Of a stretch of DNA of 64,000 bases, positions 51,555 through 60,508 are shown one piece after another. The translations under genes and the position numbers were made by a program. The DNA comes from Proruminimicrobium sp964487915. GTDB taxonomy: Bacteria > Elusimicrobiota > Endomicrobiia > Endomicrobiales > Endomicrobiaceae. The notes under the pieces were generated by a model. It ran no database searches and was not told the DNA's origin. It worked only from the letters and a program-made list of their open reading frames with translations. Location of the stretch: contig CAZASN010000001.1 of assembly GCA_964487915.1 (NCBI GenBank), positions 558,001 to 622,000 of the forward strand, in the 5' to 3' direction. Each line of letters starts with the position of its first letter. Position 1 is the stretch's first letter.

Positions 51555-52730
51555 ATGAATTTAAATATTTCACAACAAGTCGCGGCCATTATTGAAGATG
51601 TCAAAAAAAACGGAGATTCGGCTGTAATAAAATACGTTAAAAAATTTGACGGGCTGTCTTTTTCATCGGTTAAGCAGATGCTGATTGGCAAAAAACAGAC
51701 GGATTTTGCCGCAAAAAATATAGAAAATAATCTGAAAAAATCAATTCAGGCGTCATTTAAAAACATACGGGCTTTTCACAAAAAAGAATATTTAAACATT
51801 AAAAAACAGTGGTTTATTTCCGACAAAGTAAAAACAGTCGGACAGACGTATAATCCTGTTGAATCTGTTGCGATTTATGTGCCCGGCGGCAAATTTTCAT
51901 ATCCGTCATCTGTGTTGATGAACGCCATACCGGCTAAAGTTGCAGGCGTCAAACGAATAGTGATGATAACTCCTCCTAAAAAAATGACAAATGAGGTTCT
52001 TTACGCAGCAAGCCTTTGCGGAATAAACGAAATATATTCAATAGGCGGTCCGGTTGCAATAGCGGCACTTGCTTACGGAACAAAAACAATAAAACCTGTA
52101 GATATGATAGTAGGTCCCGGCAACGCTTATGTGAATGAAGCTAAAAGGCTTGTTTTCGGCAAAGTCGGAATAGATTCGCTTGCCGGTCCCAGTGAAGTTG
52201 CCATTATTGCGGACGGCGGCGCGGATATAGATTATATTTATTATGACATCATGGCTCAGGTTGAACATGATTCAATGGCTAAAGCTTATCTGTTTTGCAC
52301 TTCCAATGAAACTGCAAAGAAAGTTAAGAATATGATAGATAAACAATATTTGAAACAGATAATTATAAAAAATACGGATATTGAAGAAGCATGCGGGCTG
52401 GTTAATAAAATAGCTCCGGAACATCTTGAATTGCTGGTAAAAGACGCAAAAAAAATAGTAAAATACATAAAGAACGCCGGCGCCGTATTTGTAGGTTATA
52501 AAACTCCTACAGTAGTCGGAGACTATTGGGCCGGACCTTCTCATGTTTTGCCGACAAACGGAGCGGCGAGATATTCAAGCGGGCTTTCTGTTATGACATT
52601 TTTGAAAAGAACAAGTTACATAGAACTAAAAGATGCCGGTAAAAATATAATTTCCTCAATTTCGGCTTTTGCCGGAACGGAAGGGCTTGTAAATCATAAA
52701 AAATCAATAGAGGTAAGATACGAAAAATGA
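51555..52730 (+). CDS. hisD: histidinol dehydrogenase
   Basis: A 391-residue NAD-dependent enzyme making L-histidine from histidinol in two oxidations. It has YVPGGKFSYPSSVLMNAIPAKVAGV, VGPGNAYVNEAKR, DSLAGPSEVAIIADG, and the metal/catalytic Glu-His in APEHLELL and PTNGAARYSSGLSV. It is shorter than the usual ~430 residues because the N-terminal part is trimmed, but the core is complete. First gene of the hisD-orf-hisB-hisA-hisI run. Confidence 0.94.
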   Translation: MNLNISQQVAAIIEDVKKNGDSAVIKYVKKFDGLSFSSVKQMLIGKKQTDFAAKNIENNLKKSIQASFKNIRAFHKKEYLNIKKQWFISDKVKTVGQTYNPVESVAIYVPGGKFSYPSSVLMNAIPAKVAGVKRIVMITPPKKMTNEVLYAASLCGINEIYSIGGPVAIAALAYGTKTIKPVDMIVGPGNAYVNEAKRLVFGKVGIDSLAGPSEVAIIADGGADIDYIYYDIMAQVEHDSMAKAYLFCTSNETAKKVKNMIDKQYLKQIIIKNTDIEEACGLVNKIAPEHLELLVKDAKKIVKYIKNAGAVFVGYKTPTVVGDYWAGPSHVLPTNGAARYSSGLSVMTFLKRTSYIELKDAGKNIISSISAFAGTEGLVNHKKSIEVRYEK

Positions 52731-52927
52731 ATATAGAACTCAGCGAAAAAGAAGTGGAACTGATAGTTCATCTTCTTACAAAATCAATGACTGAAAATAA
52801 AAATGAAAAAATAGGAATAAAATTTTCAATAGACGAAGTTATTCTGCTTGAAAAACTTGAGCAGTCTTTAAAAATCACAGATTTGGAAGAAAATAATACC
52901 GGCGTAAAAACAAAATATTTAAATTAA
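52727..52927 (+). CDS. small protein of unknown function in the his operon
   Basis: A 66-residue acidic, lysine-rich, all-helical-looking protein (ELSEKEVELIVHLLTKSMTENKN, then FSIDEVILLEKLEQSLKI). It overlaps hisD by ATGA and ends 9 nt before hisB. No family is recognised. Position between histidine genes suggests a role there or simply a linked reading frame that is really translated. Confidence 0.5.
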   Translation: MNIELSEKEVELIVHLLTKSMTENKNEKIGIKFSIDEVILLEKLEQSLKITDLEENNTGVKTKYLN

Positions 52928-52936
52928 GAGAGTTAA

Positions 52937-53518
52937 ATGAGAAAATCAAAAATAAACCGTAAAACATCCGAAACTGACGTTAAACTGGAAATTAATCTTG
53001 ATTCTTCAAAAAAATCGTCGGTTTGCACAACGATTCCTTTTATGGATCATATGCTTGATTTGTTTTCCGCGCACGCAGGCATAACTCTTAATATTAATGC
53101 CAAAGGCGACACTCATATAGACGACCATCATCTTGTTGAAGATATCGGCATAACTCTCGGACAGGCGTTTAAAAAGGCTCTTGGAGACAAAAAAGGAATA
53201 ACAAGATACGGTCATTTTCTTCTGCCTATGGATGAAGCTCTGGCTTATGTGGCGCTTGATATATCCGGAAGACCGCATTTGAATTACGAGGCTGCGATTA
53301 AGTTTCAGCAAAACGGATTTAATTATGATTTGATACAGGAATTTTTTACGGCGTTTGTAAATAATGCAGGGATTACTCTTCATATTAAAATGATGAAAGG
53401 AAGAAACAATCATCACATCGCCGAAGCAATATTCAAAGGGTTCGGCAGGGCCGTTGCCCAGGCTGTAAGCATTAATAAAAAAAATAAAAAAATACCTTCG
53501 ACAAAAGGTGTTTTGTAA
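52937..53518 (+). CDS. hisB: imidazoleglycerol-phosphate dehydratase
   Basis: A 193-residue manganese enzyme for the sixth step of histidine synthesis. The metal-ligand motifs are FMDHMLDLFSAH, GDTHIDDHHLVEDIGI and MKGRNNHHIAEAIFKGFG. It is monofunctional, lacking the phosphatase domain of enterobacterial HisB. The AGAG ribosome-binding site is a few nt ahead. Confidence 0.96.
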   Translation: MRKSKINRKTSETDVKLEINLDSSKKSSVCTTIPFMDHMLDLFSAHAGITLNINAKGDTHIDDHHLVEDIGITLGQAFKKALGDKKGITRYGHFLLPMDEALAYVALDISGRPHLNYEAAIKFQQNGFNYDLIQEFFTAFVNNAGITLHIKMMKGRNNHHIAEAIFKGFGRAVAQAVSINKKNKKIPSTKGVL

Positions 53519-53528
53519 GGATAAAAAA

Positions 53529-54260
53529 ATGATAATTATTCCGGCTGTTGATATCAGAAAAGGCAATTGCGTTATGTTAAAGCAGGGCAAAATTGCCGAT
53601 GAAACGATTTATTCAAAAGACCCTGTTTTCATGGCAAAATTGTGGAGAGCAAAAGGGGCTGAAAGACTTCATATAGTAGATTTAGACGGTTCTTTTTCAG
53701 GCACGCAGTCAAATAACGAAATCATAGGCAATATTTGTCTTACCGTTGACGTTCCGGTACAAGTCGGCGGCGGTATAAGAAATATGAAGAGAATTGACGA
53801 TATTTTCACGCTTGGGGCATCTTACGCTATTTTGGGAACAGTCGCTATATATAATCCGGATATCGTCAGAAAAGCAATCGATAAATACGGATCCGATAAG
53901 ATTATAGTCGCGCTTGATATTTACGAAGATAAAGTGGCGATCGGCGGATGGAAAGAAATTACGCCTATTACTACTTCCGAAATGATTGAAAAATTAAAAT
54001 CTATGGGAGTATCAAATATAATTTATACAGACATTGCAAAAGACGGAATGTTAAGAGGCCCGAATATTGAAGGACTCAAATCTATTGCCTTGGAAAGCAA
54101 AATGAAAGTGATAGCGTCGGGAGGAGTTACAACTGTTGACGATATTAAAAAAATAGCCAAACTTGAAAAAAACGGAGTTATAGGCGCAATAGTAGGCAAA
54201 GCCTTGTATACGGAAGATTTTAAACTTGAAGAAGCGTTAAGACTTTTCAAAAAAGATTAA
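53529..54260 (+). CDS. hisA: ProFAR isomerase HisA
   Basis: A 243-residue TIM barrel that isomerises phosphoribosylformimino-AICAR-phosphate. It starts IIIPAVDIRKGNCVML, with the catalytic Asp, and has LHIVDLDGSFSG, VQVGGGIRNMKRID and YTDIAKDGMLRGPNIEGLK with the second Asp. The start at 53529 is chosen because AAGG at 53516-53519 lies 9 nt upstream; an in-frame extension to 53508 would only overlap hisB. Confidence 0.94.
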   Translation: MIIIPAVDIRKGNCVMLKQGKIADETIYSKDPVFMAKLWRAKGAERLHIVDLDGSFSGTQSNNEIIGNICLTVDVPVQVGGGIRNMKRIDDIFTLGASYAILGTVAIYNPDIVRKAIDKYGSDKIIVALDIYEDKVAIGGWKEITPITTSEMIEKLKSMGVSNIIYTDIAKDGMLRGPNIEGLKSIALESKMKVIASGGVTTVDDIKKIAKLEKNGVIGAIVGKALYTEDFKLEEALRLFKKD

Positions 54261-54276
54261 TATAAGGAAGATGAAA

Positions 54277-54663
54277 ATGGAAATCACAAAACAACTTAAA
54301 TTTGACAAAAACGGATTAATTCCCGCTATTGTTCAGGATTGGAAAGACGGTACGGTGTTAATGGTTGCCTATATGAACGCCGCATCTTTTGAAAAAACTT
54401 TAAAAACAAAAAAAGCGACTTACTGGAGCCGTTCAAGGCAGAAATTCTGGGTAAAAGGCGAAGAATCGGGAAATATTCAAAAAGTAAAAGAAATATATTA
54501 TGACTGCGACGCCGACTGTATTTTGATAAAGGTACATCAGATAGGCGACGCTGCATGCCACACGGGATACAGGAGTTGTTTTTACAGGAAACTGTCGTTT
54601 ACCGGAAATACTAAAGTAGTGGGCAAAAAAGTTTTTGACCCTAAAAAAATATACGGGAAATAA
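54277..54663 (+). CDS. hisI: phosphoribosyl-AMP cyclohydrolase
   Basis: A 128-residue zinc enzyme opening the adenine ring in histidine synthesis. It has VAYMNAASFEKTLKTKKATYWSRSRQKFWVKGEESGN and the zinc-ligand segment YYDCDADCILIKVHQ plus ACHTGYRSCFYR. The HisE pyrophosphohydrolase domain is absent. ATG at 54277 is preferred to 54271 because AAGGAAG ends immediately before 54271. The hisE, G, F, H, C genes are not in this window. Confidence 0.94.
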   Translation: MEITKQLKFDKNGLIPAIVQDWKDGTVLMVAYMNAASFEKTLKTKKATYWSRSRQKFWVKGEESGNIQKVKEIYYDCDADCILIKVHQIGDAACHTGYRSCFYRKLSFTGNTKVVGKKVFDPKKIYGK

Positions 54664-54665
54664 TT

Positions 54666-55298
54666 ATGGTTAAAGTAATGATTTCCGGTATAACAAACTA
54701 TGACGATGCTTTATCGGCCACAAATCTCGGAGCCGACTTTGTAGCTTTTAATCTTGTAAAAGACAATCCTAAAAAAGTGTCGCCTAAACTTCTTAAAGAC
54801 GTCAATGAAAAACTTCCTCCTTTTATATGGGCGATAGGCGTATTTCATGATGAAGACCACAAATCCATTACAAAAACAGTTCAAAAATCGGCGTTAAAGG
54901 CGGTATGGCTCGGCGGTTTGGAAACTCCGGAATACTGCAAAACTTTGTCGGTTTCTTTGGGCGTTAAAATTTTTAAATATTTTAAAATAAATTCAGTTTC
55001 CGATATATTAAATGTGCAGCCTTATGTTAATAACGCCGATTATTTTGTACTTGATATAACCGTTAAGGACGAACAAGGATGCGTAACGCTTGCAATTGAA
55101 GCCGCGCAGAATATAGCGGCTCAGATGAAAGTTCCTTTTTTTGTATGCGGCGAAATAAAAATTGAACAAATATCGGAAATTATAGAAAAATTAAATCCTT
55201 ACGGAATAATTGCCGACGAAACTGTTGAAAGGCTGCCGAGAAGAAAAGATTTTGATAAAATGGCGGCATTTATAAAAAAGACTCACGGATTAAAATAA
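54666..55298 (+). CDS. degenerate TrpF-like (phosphoribosylanthranilate isomerase family) protein
   Basis: A 210-residue TIM-barrel protein. SGITNYDDALSATNLGADFVAF aligns with the TrpF start, VFHDEDHKSI and the DETVERLPRRKDFDKMAAFIKK end also fit. But the catalytic Cys of KICGIT is Ser7 (MISGIT), the LHG segment reads VWLGGLE, and the second active-site Asp and its GGTG phosphate loop are not conserved (VLDITVKDEQG). It is therefore probably not a working PRA isomerase. No other trp genes are here. It lies between hisI and kdsD. Confidence 0.65.
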   Translation: MVKVMISGITNYDDALSATNLGADFVAFNLVKDNPKKVSPKLLKDVNEKLPPFIWAIGVFHDEDHKSITKTVQKSALKAVWLGGLETPEYCKTLSVSLGVKIFKYFKINSVSDILNVQPYVNNADYFVLDITVKDEQGCVTLAIEAAQNIAAQMKVPFFVCGEIKIEQISEIIEKLNPYGIIADETVERLPRRKDFDKMAAFIKKTHGLK

Positions 55299-56266
55299 TG
55301 AAAAAAATAAACATAGAAAGAGCGGTTGATACTTTAAAACTTGAAGCGCAGGCAATAATAGACCAGATATCTCATCTTGATGATAATTTTGTAAAAGCCG
55401 TCTCTCTTATAGAAAAGACGCCGGGAAGAGTCATAGTTATGGGGCTTGGCAAATCGGGGCTTATAGGCAGAAAAATCGCTGCGACGATGTCTTCGGTAGG
55501 CGTGCCGGCCGTGTTTTTGCATCCTGCCGAATGTCTGCACGGCGATTTAGGCATGATAATGAAAAATGACGTTGTTCTGATGCTTTCATATACCGGAGAA
55601 ACCGATGAAATAAAACAGGTTCTTCCTGTTCTTCAGAGAATGAAAATAAAAATCATAGTAATGACCGGAAGAATAAAATCCCAGGTATGGCAGGGATGCG
55701 ACCTTATTATAAATTCCGCGATACAAAAGGAAGCCTGCCCGTATAATCTTGCGCCTACATCATCCACTTCCGCAATGCTTGCTTTAGGAGACGCGCTCGC
55801 TCTTGTAGTTTCTGAAAGAAAAGGATTTAAAAAAGAAAATCTTGCGTTGCTTCATCCTCTAGGCGCGATAGGCAAGAAACTTACTATGGACGTATCTGCT
55901 ATAATGAGAAAAGGCAAGGCAAATCCTGTGGTAAAAGAAAATGCAACCGTAAAAGACGCTTTGCTTGTTATGACCGGCACAAGAGTCGGAGCTACAAGCG
56001 TCGTAAATAAATCCGGCGAAATAACGGGGTTTTTTACTGACGGAGATTTAAGAAGGCAGGTGCAGGTTCACAAAAACATTTTAGATTTAAAAATAACGGA
56101 AGTTATGACTAAAAATCCTCTTACCGTCAGTCCCGATATGTTAGCGGTTAATGCCGCGAAAATTCTTCAGGAAAAAAATATAGATAACATTCCTGTAGTT
56201 GATAAAAATAATAAACCTCTCGGTATTCTTGATGAAAGGGACCTTTTGGCTGAAGGAATAGAATAA
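55298..56266 (+). CDS. kdsD: arabinose-5-phosphate isomerase
   Basis: A 322-residue enzyme making arabinose 5-phosphate for KDO of lipopolysaccharide. The SIS domain (MGLGKSGLIGRKIAATMSS, FLHPAECLHGDLGM, SYTGETDEIKQVLP) is followed by two CBS domains from about residue 205. The start overlaps the stop of the TrpF-like gene by one base. It implies an LPS-bearing outer membrane. Confidence 0.95.
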   Translation: MKKINIERAVDTLKLEAQAIIDQISHLDDNFVKAVSLIEKTPGRVIVMGLGKSGLIGRKIAATMSSVGVPAVFLHPAECLHGDLGMIMKNDVVLMLSYTGETDEIKQVLPVLQRMKIKIIVMTGRIKSQVWQGCDLIINSAIQKEACPYNLAPTSSTSAMLALGDALALVVSERKGFKKENLALLHPLGAIGKKLTMDVSAIMRKGKANPVVKENATVKDALLVMTGTRVGATSVVNKSGEITGFFTDGDLRRQVQVHKNILDLKITEVMTKNPLTVSPDMLAVNAAKILQEKNIDNIPVVDKNNKPLGILDERDLLAEGIE

Positions 56267-56275
56267 GGGAAATTA

Positions 56276-57307
56276 ATGAACAGTAAATTAATGAAAGAAT
56301 ATATCTGTTTATTGTCACGTTCAAGAATGGGTTTAGATCTTTCTTTTGCAGCAATATACAATTATTTAAACTATACAATAAAACCCATACATTATAAGAT
56401 ACCTTCTAATTACAGTTATCCGATGGTTTCAATGTATGTCACAAGAAGATGTAATTTAAGCTGCGATTACTGCGTTGTCGGAAAAATTCCTCAAAACGTT
56501 AATCAAATTGAATTTGAACTTACTCCGCAAAAATATAATGAAATACTTGAACATCCGCTCATAAAAAAAACGCTTCTTATGCTTTTATGCGGCGGAGAGC
56601 CTCTGTTAAACGGCAATATATTAGAACTTATTTCAATGACAAAGAAGAAAGGTAAAATACCTACGATTTTAACTAACGGACTTTTGTTAAAAGAAAAATG
56701 GGACGGCTTGTTAAAATCCGGAATCGCCGACGTACAACTTTCTTTATACGATAATACGATGGATATTTTAAAAAATGATTTAAAACCCATGAATAAAGAT
56801 ATGAAAATGAACGCTTCATATGTTTTGTTGCGGAGCGACTTTGACAATAATCCGGACAAACTTGAAAATGTAATAAATTATGTTTCTGAAGCGGGTTTTA
56901 AAAATTTAAAACTTAATTTTTGTCTTTCAAACGAGAATAATAATTTTATAGATGAAAGTCTAAAAACAGAACATAAAGCTAAATATGACGAGTTTAAAAA
57001 TAAAATTTTAAAAAAATATAAAAAAATTATTATTTATTTCCCAAATATTACGGTAAGCGGCGAGAAAAAATGCAAGGCTCCGTGGAATTCTTTACTCGTT
57101 GACGCCGCCGGCAATTTCGGCTTTTGCTGTAAACATCAGCCGAGTATAAGCAGAGATAACAATATATTTAAAAGAGATTGGAAAGAAGTAATAAACAGCG
57201 AACTTTTTTGCCGTTGGCGTAAAAATATGCTGTCGGAAAATTCTGCTATTCCCGAACATTGCAAAGACTGTTATCACATAAACGGTTCTTATTCTTCAAA
57301 TGTTTAA
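56276..57307 (+). CDS. radical SAM protein with SPASM-like C-terminal cysteines
   Basis: A 343-residue radical SAM enzyme. The [4Fe-4S] motif is CNLSCDYC (about residues 59-66), with GGEPLLNG and LTNGLLL following. C-terminal cysteines (CKAPWNSLLV, FGFCCKHQ and CKDCYHI) look like an auxiliary-cluster domain. Products are unknown; related enzymes act on peptides or cell-surface precursors. It overlaps the next membrane-protein gene by 8 nt, so the two are expressed together. Confidence 0.85.
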   Translation: MNSKLMKEYICLLSRSRMGLDLSFAAIYNYLNYTIKPIHYKIPSNYSYPMVSMYVTRRCNLSCDYCVVGKIPQNVNQIEFELTPQKYNEILEHPLIKKTLLMLLCGGEPLLNGNILELISMTKKKGKIPTILTNGLLLKEKWDGLLKSGIADVQLSLYDNTMDILKNDLKPMNKDMKMNASYVLLRSDFDNNPDKLENVINYVSEAGFKNLKLNFCLSNENNNFIDESLKTEHKAKYDEFKNKILKKYKKIIIYFPNITVSGEKKCKAPWNSLLVDAAGNFGFCCKHQPSISRDNNIFKRDWKEVINSELFCRWRKNMLSENSAIPEHCKDCYHINGSYSSNV

Positions 57308-58688
57308 AATCAAAACATATATAACTTTTTATTTATTTCTTTTATTTGTAATTTTCTATGTCGGACTGCTTACTTTTTTAAGACCTCTTACAATGGATGA
57401 TTTTTTTTACGCGAATGCCGCTTCTTCCGGAGGATTTGCCGGAATTTTTAAATTTTATTTCAAACATTATATTTCATGGGGGCCGAGGATAGGCACTCTT
57501 TTTGATATGCTTTTTCTTGCAGCGGGCAAAGGGTTATTTGTTTTTATCAATGTGATTGTACAAGTTCTTCTCATATTTTGCATGCATTATACGGTAACGG
57601 GCAAAAAAATCAATCCGAGTGAAAAAAAAGACGTTTTTCTTTTTATGATTCTCGCTTTTCTTTTATTGTTTAACGCTACTGGCGGTCAGACTCTTTTCTG
57701 GATATCGGGCGTTTCAAATTATTCTTTTCCGGCATTGATTTTATTTACGGTAATAGTTTTTTTAAGAGCTTTAATAAATAATAAAAATATTATCGGAAAC
57801 GGCGTCTTTGTTTGCGTATTTGTTTGTATTTTAGGTTTTATAATAGGCATGTCAAATGAAAATGTCGCTCCGATTGCGTTAATTTCGTTTTCTGCTCTGT
57901 TTGTATATATGAAAATTAAAAAAAATAATATTCCTAAATGGTTTTATTTTCTTTTGGCCGGAACTTTTGCGGGAACAATTTGCCTTTTTGCTGCGCCGGG
58001 GTCTTACAAAAGAATGAATTATGTTAATGATTTCAGCATGACCGATATATTTTCAAAATTACGTTTACAGGAAAGCGCAAATGATTTTTTAAATGCTTCT
58101 CTTTTTCATAAAATAAAATTTATACCTTTAAGAATAGGAAAGTTTCTTGTTTTATCAGCCGGACTTCCGGTTGTTATAACAGTCTTTTTATTTATAGCCG
58201 TTTTAAAAAACAATGCGGAAAATAAACTTAATAAAAATATTTATCCGGCTGCGGTTTTTTTATTGGCGTCTTTTGTTATGGTATGTTTGCTTTGTTTTGC
58301 TCCAAAACCTTCAATAAGAGCTTATTTTGTCCCGCTTCTTACCCTTTTTGTTTCATTTGCTTTTGTTCTTGTGTATATAACCGATAATTTTTCAAAAAAA
58401 ACCGTTGTTTTTGTGATTTTAATTTTGTTTTCTGCCGGAGCCGCCGCCGCATCATTAAAAATAGTTCCGTCATTTTATTACCTTTATATGATTAACGCTG
58501 AAAATTTGAAGATAATTAAAGAATCTTTAAAAACTCCTTATAAACATGCCGAAATATATAAATATGACGACATCCCGTTAAAACAATATCATGCTATTTT
58601 GAGCCTGGGGGCAAATAAAGATTTTCATATAAATATTGAAATGGCGAAATATTACGGACTTAACAGCATAGTTGCAAAGAAACAATAG
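57300..58688 (+). CDS. polytopic membrane protein (DUF6056-like)
   Basis: A 462-residue protein with about 10-11 membrane helices. RPLTMDDFFYANAASSGG at the N-terminus and NATGGQTLFWISGVSNYSFP in the middle match the pattern of DUF6056/glycosyltransferase-like membrane proteins that build surface glycans. It overlaps the radical SAM gene by 8 nt. Function not established; a lipid-linked sugar transferase is a guess based on the DDF-type motif. Confidence 0.65.
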   Translation: MFKIKTYITFYLFLLFVIFYVGLLTFLRPLTMDDFFYANAASSGGFAGIFKFYFKHYISWGPRIGTLFDMLFLAAGKGLFVFINVIVQVLLIFCMHYTVTGKKINPSEKKDVFLFMILAFLLLFNATGGQTLFWISGVSNYSFPALILFTVIVFLRALINNKNIIGNGVFVCVFVCILGFIIGMSNENVAPIALISFSALFVYMKIKKNNIPKWFYFLLAGTFAGTICLFAAPGSYKRMNYVNDFSMTDIFSKLRLQESANDFLNASLFHKIKFIPLRIGKFLVLSAGLPVVITVFLFIAVLKNNAENKLNKNIYPAAVFLLASFVMVCLLCFAPKPSIRAYFVPLLTLFVSFAFVLVYITDNFSKKTVVFVILILFSAGAAAASLKIVPSFYYLYMINAENLKIIKESLKTPYKHAEIYKYDDIPLKQYHAILSLGANKDFHINIEMAKYYGLNSIVAKKQ

Positions 58689-58788
58689 ATTCTTCCCTTA
58701 TAAAATCAAAAAATTAAAAATATTTGAATTTTCAATTAACTTAATATGTTGATTGAAATATATTTTCCGCATTTATAAAATAAAACTC

Positions 58789-58817
58789 TTGACATTTACA
58801 ATAAAACGTTCTATAAT
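58789..58817 (+). promoter_or_regulatory. consensus sigma70 promoter of the efflux operon
   Basis: Perfect TTGACA (58789-58794), 17-nt spacer, perfect TATAAT (58812-58817). AAAGGA precedes the ATG at 58854. Confidence 0.9.
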
Positions 58818-58827
58818 AGACTCAAAT

Positions 58828-58838
58828 ACTAAATTAGT
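58828..58838. promoter_or_regulatory. palindrome at the efflux promoter, candidate TetR operator
   Basis: ACTAA-A-TTAGT, a perfect 11-bp palindrome just past the predicted transcription start, flanked by the wider GACT...AGTC symmetry (58820-58839). A natural place for the TetR protein encoded next to bind. Confidence 0.55.
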
Positions 58839-58853
58839 CGAAAGGACTGTTTT

Positions 58854-59468
58854 ATGAAAACAACAGATTTAATAAAAGAGGAACAGACAAGAAGAGAAAT
58901 AATAACCGCCGCTCAGGAATTATTTCAGAAATACGGCATAGATAAAACGACTATGGATGACATAGCCGAAGCAGTAGGAAAGGGAAAAAGCTCTCTTTAT
59001 TATTATTATAAAAGCAAAGAAGAAGTTTTTTATGCCGTAGTAAACAAAGAAAAAGACGAAATAATGCATTCCATAGGCGATGCAATAAAAGATATAAATT
59101 CGGCTTCCGAACAATTCAAAATGTTTTTTCTTACCCACTTTATGCAAGTGAGAAAAAAACTAAATCTTTATTCGGTGATAATAAAAGAAAACGCAAAAAA
59201 ACATATAGATCTGTTTTATAAAATACAAAAAGAAAGTCTTGATTCACAGATATCAACACTTAAAAATATTATGTTAACCGGCATGAAGAAAGGAGAATTT
59301 CAGAAAATTAAAGAGGAAGAGTGCGAAGCATTGGTTACCGTAATCATAATGATGCTCCAGGGTATGGATTCAAATCTTGTTTTTGCCAGAGACAAGTCTC
59401 AAACCATACCGAGCGGCGTTGAAAAGGCGATAGATGTTTTTATAAAAGGTTTAAAGTACGGGAGATAG
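58854..59468 (+). CDS. TetR-family transcriptional regulator
   Basis: A 204-residue dimeric repressor. The N-terminal helix-turn-helix is IITAAQELFQKYGIDKTTMDDIAEAVGKGKSSLYYYYKSKEEV; the C-terminal ligand part is variable. It lies directly before an RND efflux operon behind a consensus promoter and palindrome, so it should repress that operon and itself and be relieved by an efflux substrate. Confidence 0.93.
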   Translation: MKTTDLIKEEQTRREIITAAQELFQKYGIDKTTMDDIAEAVGKGKSSLYYYYKSKEEVFYAVVNKEKDEIMHSIGDAIKDINSASEQFKMFFLTHFMQVRKKLNLYSVIIKENAKKHIDLFYKIQKESLDSQISTLKNIMLTGMKKGEFQKIKEEECEALVTVIIMMLQGMDSNLVFARDKSQTIPSGVEKAIDVFIKGLKYGR

Positions 59469-59471
59469 AAT

Positions 59472-60500
59472 ATGAAATTTTTAAAATTTGTGAATTTAAG
59501 TTTTTTAGTTTGCCTGCTCTTTATTCTTGCAGGGTGTAAGAATGCCTCACAAACCATAGAAATTCCTTTAAAAGTTGAAGTTTTTAAGATATCAAAAACT
59601 GATTTTAAGAAAGGTTTATATTACAGCGGAACTGTTGAAGCAGGTAAAAATATAAGCTTAAGTTTTCTTAATATCGGAACGGTTGAATCCGTATATGTCA
59701 GGGAAGGCGACAAAGTAAAAAAGGGTCAGCTTCTTGCAAATCTTAACAGCCAAAATGCAAAAAATGCGATGGATATGGCAAAAGAAAAAGCATTGCAGGC
59801 CGAAGATGCTTTTAAAAGATTTCAGCCTATGTATGAGCACGGCAATTTACCGGAAATAAAGATGGTTGAGATAAAAACATCAAAAAATCAGGCAGAACTC
59901 GCCGCAAAAATAGCAGAAAAAAATTACAATGATTGTTATTTATACGCTCCGTGCGACGGTTTTATAAGCGAAAGAAATATAGAACCCGGTGACAGTATAA
60001 TCCCCGGAAAAACCGCAATACAAATAGTAAGCGTTGATAAGGTTTATGCAGTTATTTCAGTCCCCGAAAAAGAAATACAAAAAATCAAAAAAGGAATGGA
60101 AGCCGAAGTTGAGGTTTCTGAAAATGAAATAAAACTTAAGGGAAAAGTTACAGATGTCGGAGTAAGCGCAGATGCCTTTTCAAGAACTTATACTGTAAGA
60201 ATTCTTATTTCAAATCAGGCAGGCGAAGTTTTACCCGGTATGCTGTGCAACGTATATATACTTTCAAATGATGTATCGTCTGCGGTAGTTATTCCGGCTG
60301 CTGCAGTAAAAGTTGATGAAGAAGGAAGAGAATGTGTGTATACGATAGATTCAGTTTCAAAAAAAGCGTCCAAAAAATATGTTAAATCAAACGGATTTTC
60401 ACAGGGCGGAATAATTATTATTTCAGGGCTCGAGTCCGGAGATATTATAGCTGCTTCGGGCGTACAAAAACTTGACGATGGGACTCTCGTTGAGTTTTAA
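59472..60500 (+). CDS. RND efflux periplasmic adaptor (membrane fusion protein)
   Basis: A 342-residue lipoprotein: signal with lipobox LAGC (about residue 18-22), lipoyl-like part (YSGTVEAGKNISLSFLNIGTVESVYVREGDKVKKGQLLA), a helical hairpin, then APCDGFISERNIEPGDSI and a beta-barrel/MPD end. It links the inner-membrane RND pump to the outer-membrane channel. It starts 3 nt after the TetR gene. Confidence 0.93.
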   Translation: MKFLKFVNLSFLVCLLFILAGCKNASQTIEIPLKVEVFKISKTDFKKGLYYSGTVEAGKNISLSFLNIGTVESVYVREGDKVKKGQLLANLNSQNAKNAMDMAKEKALQAEDAFKRFQPMYEHGNLPEIKMVEIKTSKNQAELAAKIAEKNYNDCYLYAPCDGFISERNIEPGDSIIPGKTAIQIVSVDKVYAVISVPEKEIQKIKKGMEAEVEVSENEIKLKGKVTDVGVSADAFSRTYTVRILISNQAGEVLPGMLCNVYILSNDVSSAVVIPAAAVKVDEEGRECVYTIDSVSKKASKKYVKSNGFSQGGIIIISGLESGDIIAASGVQKLDDGTLVEF

Positions 60501-60508
60501 GGTGAATT

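Noticed and set aside
53508..53528. extension of HisA into hisB
   Set aside because: No family similarity in the extra seven residues; the ribosome-binding site fits the ATG at 53529.
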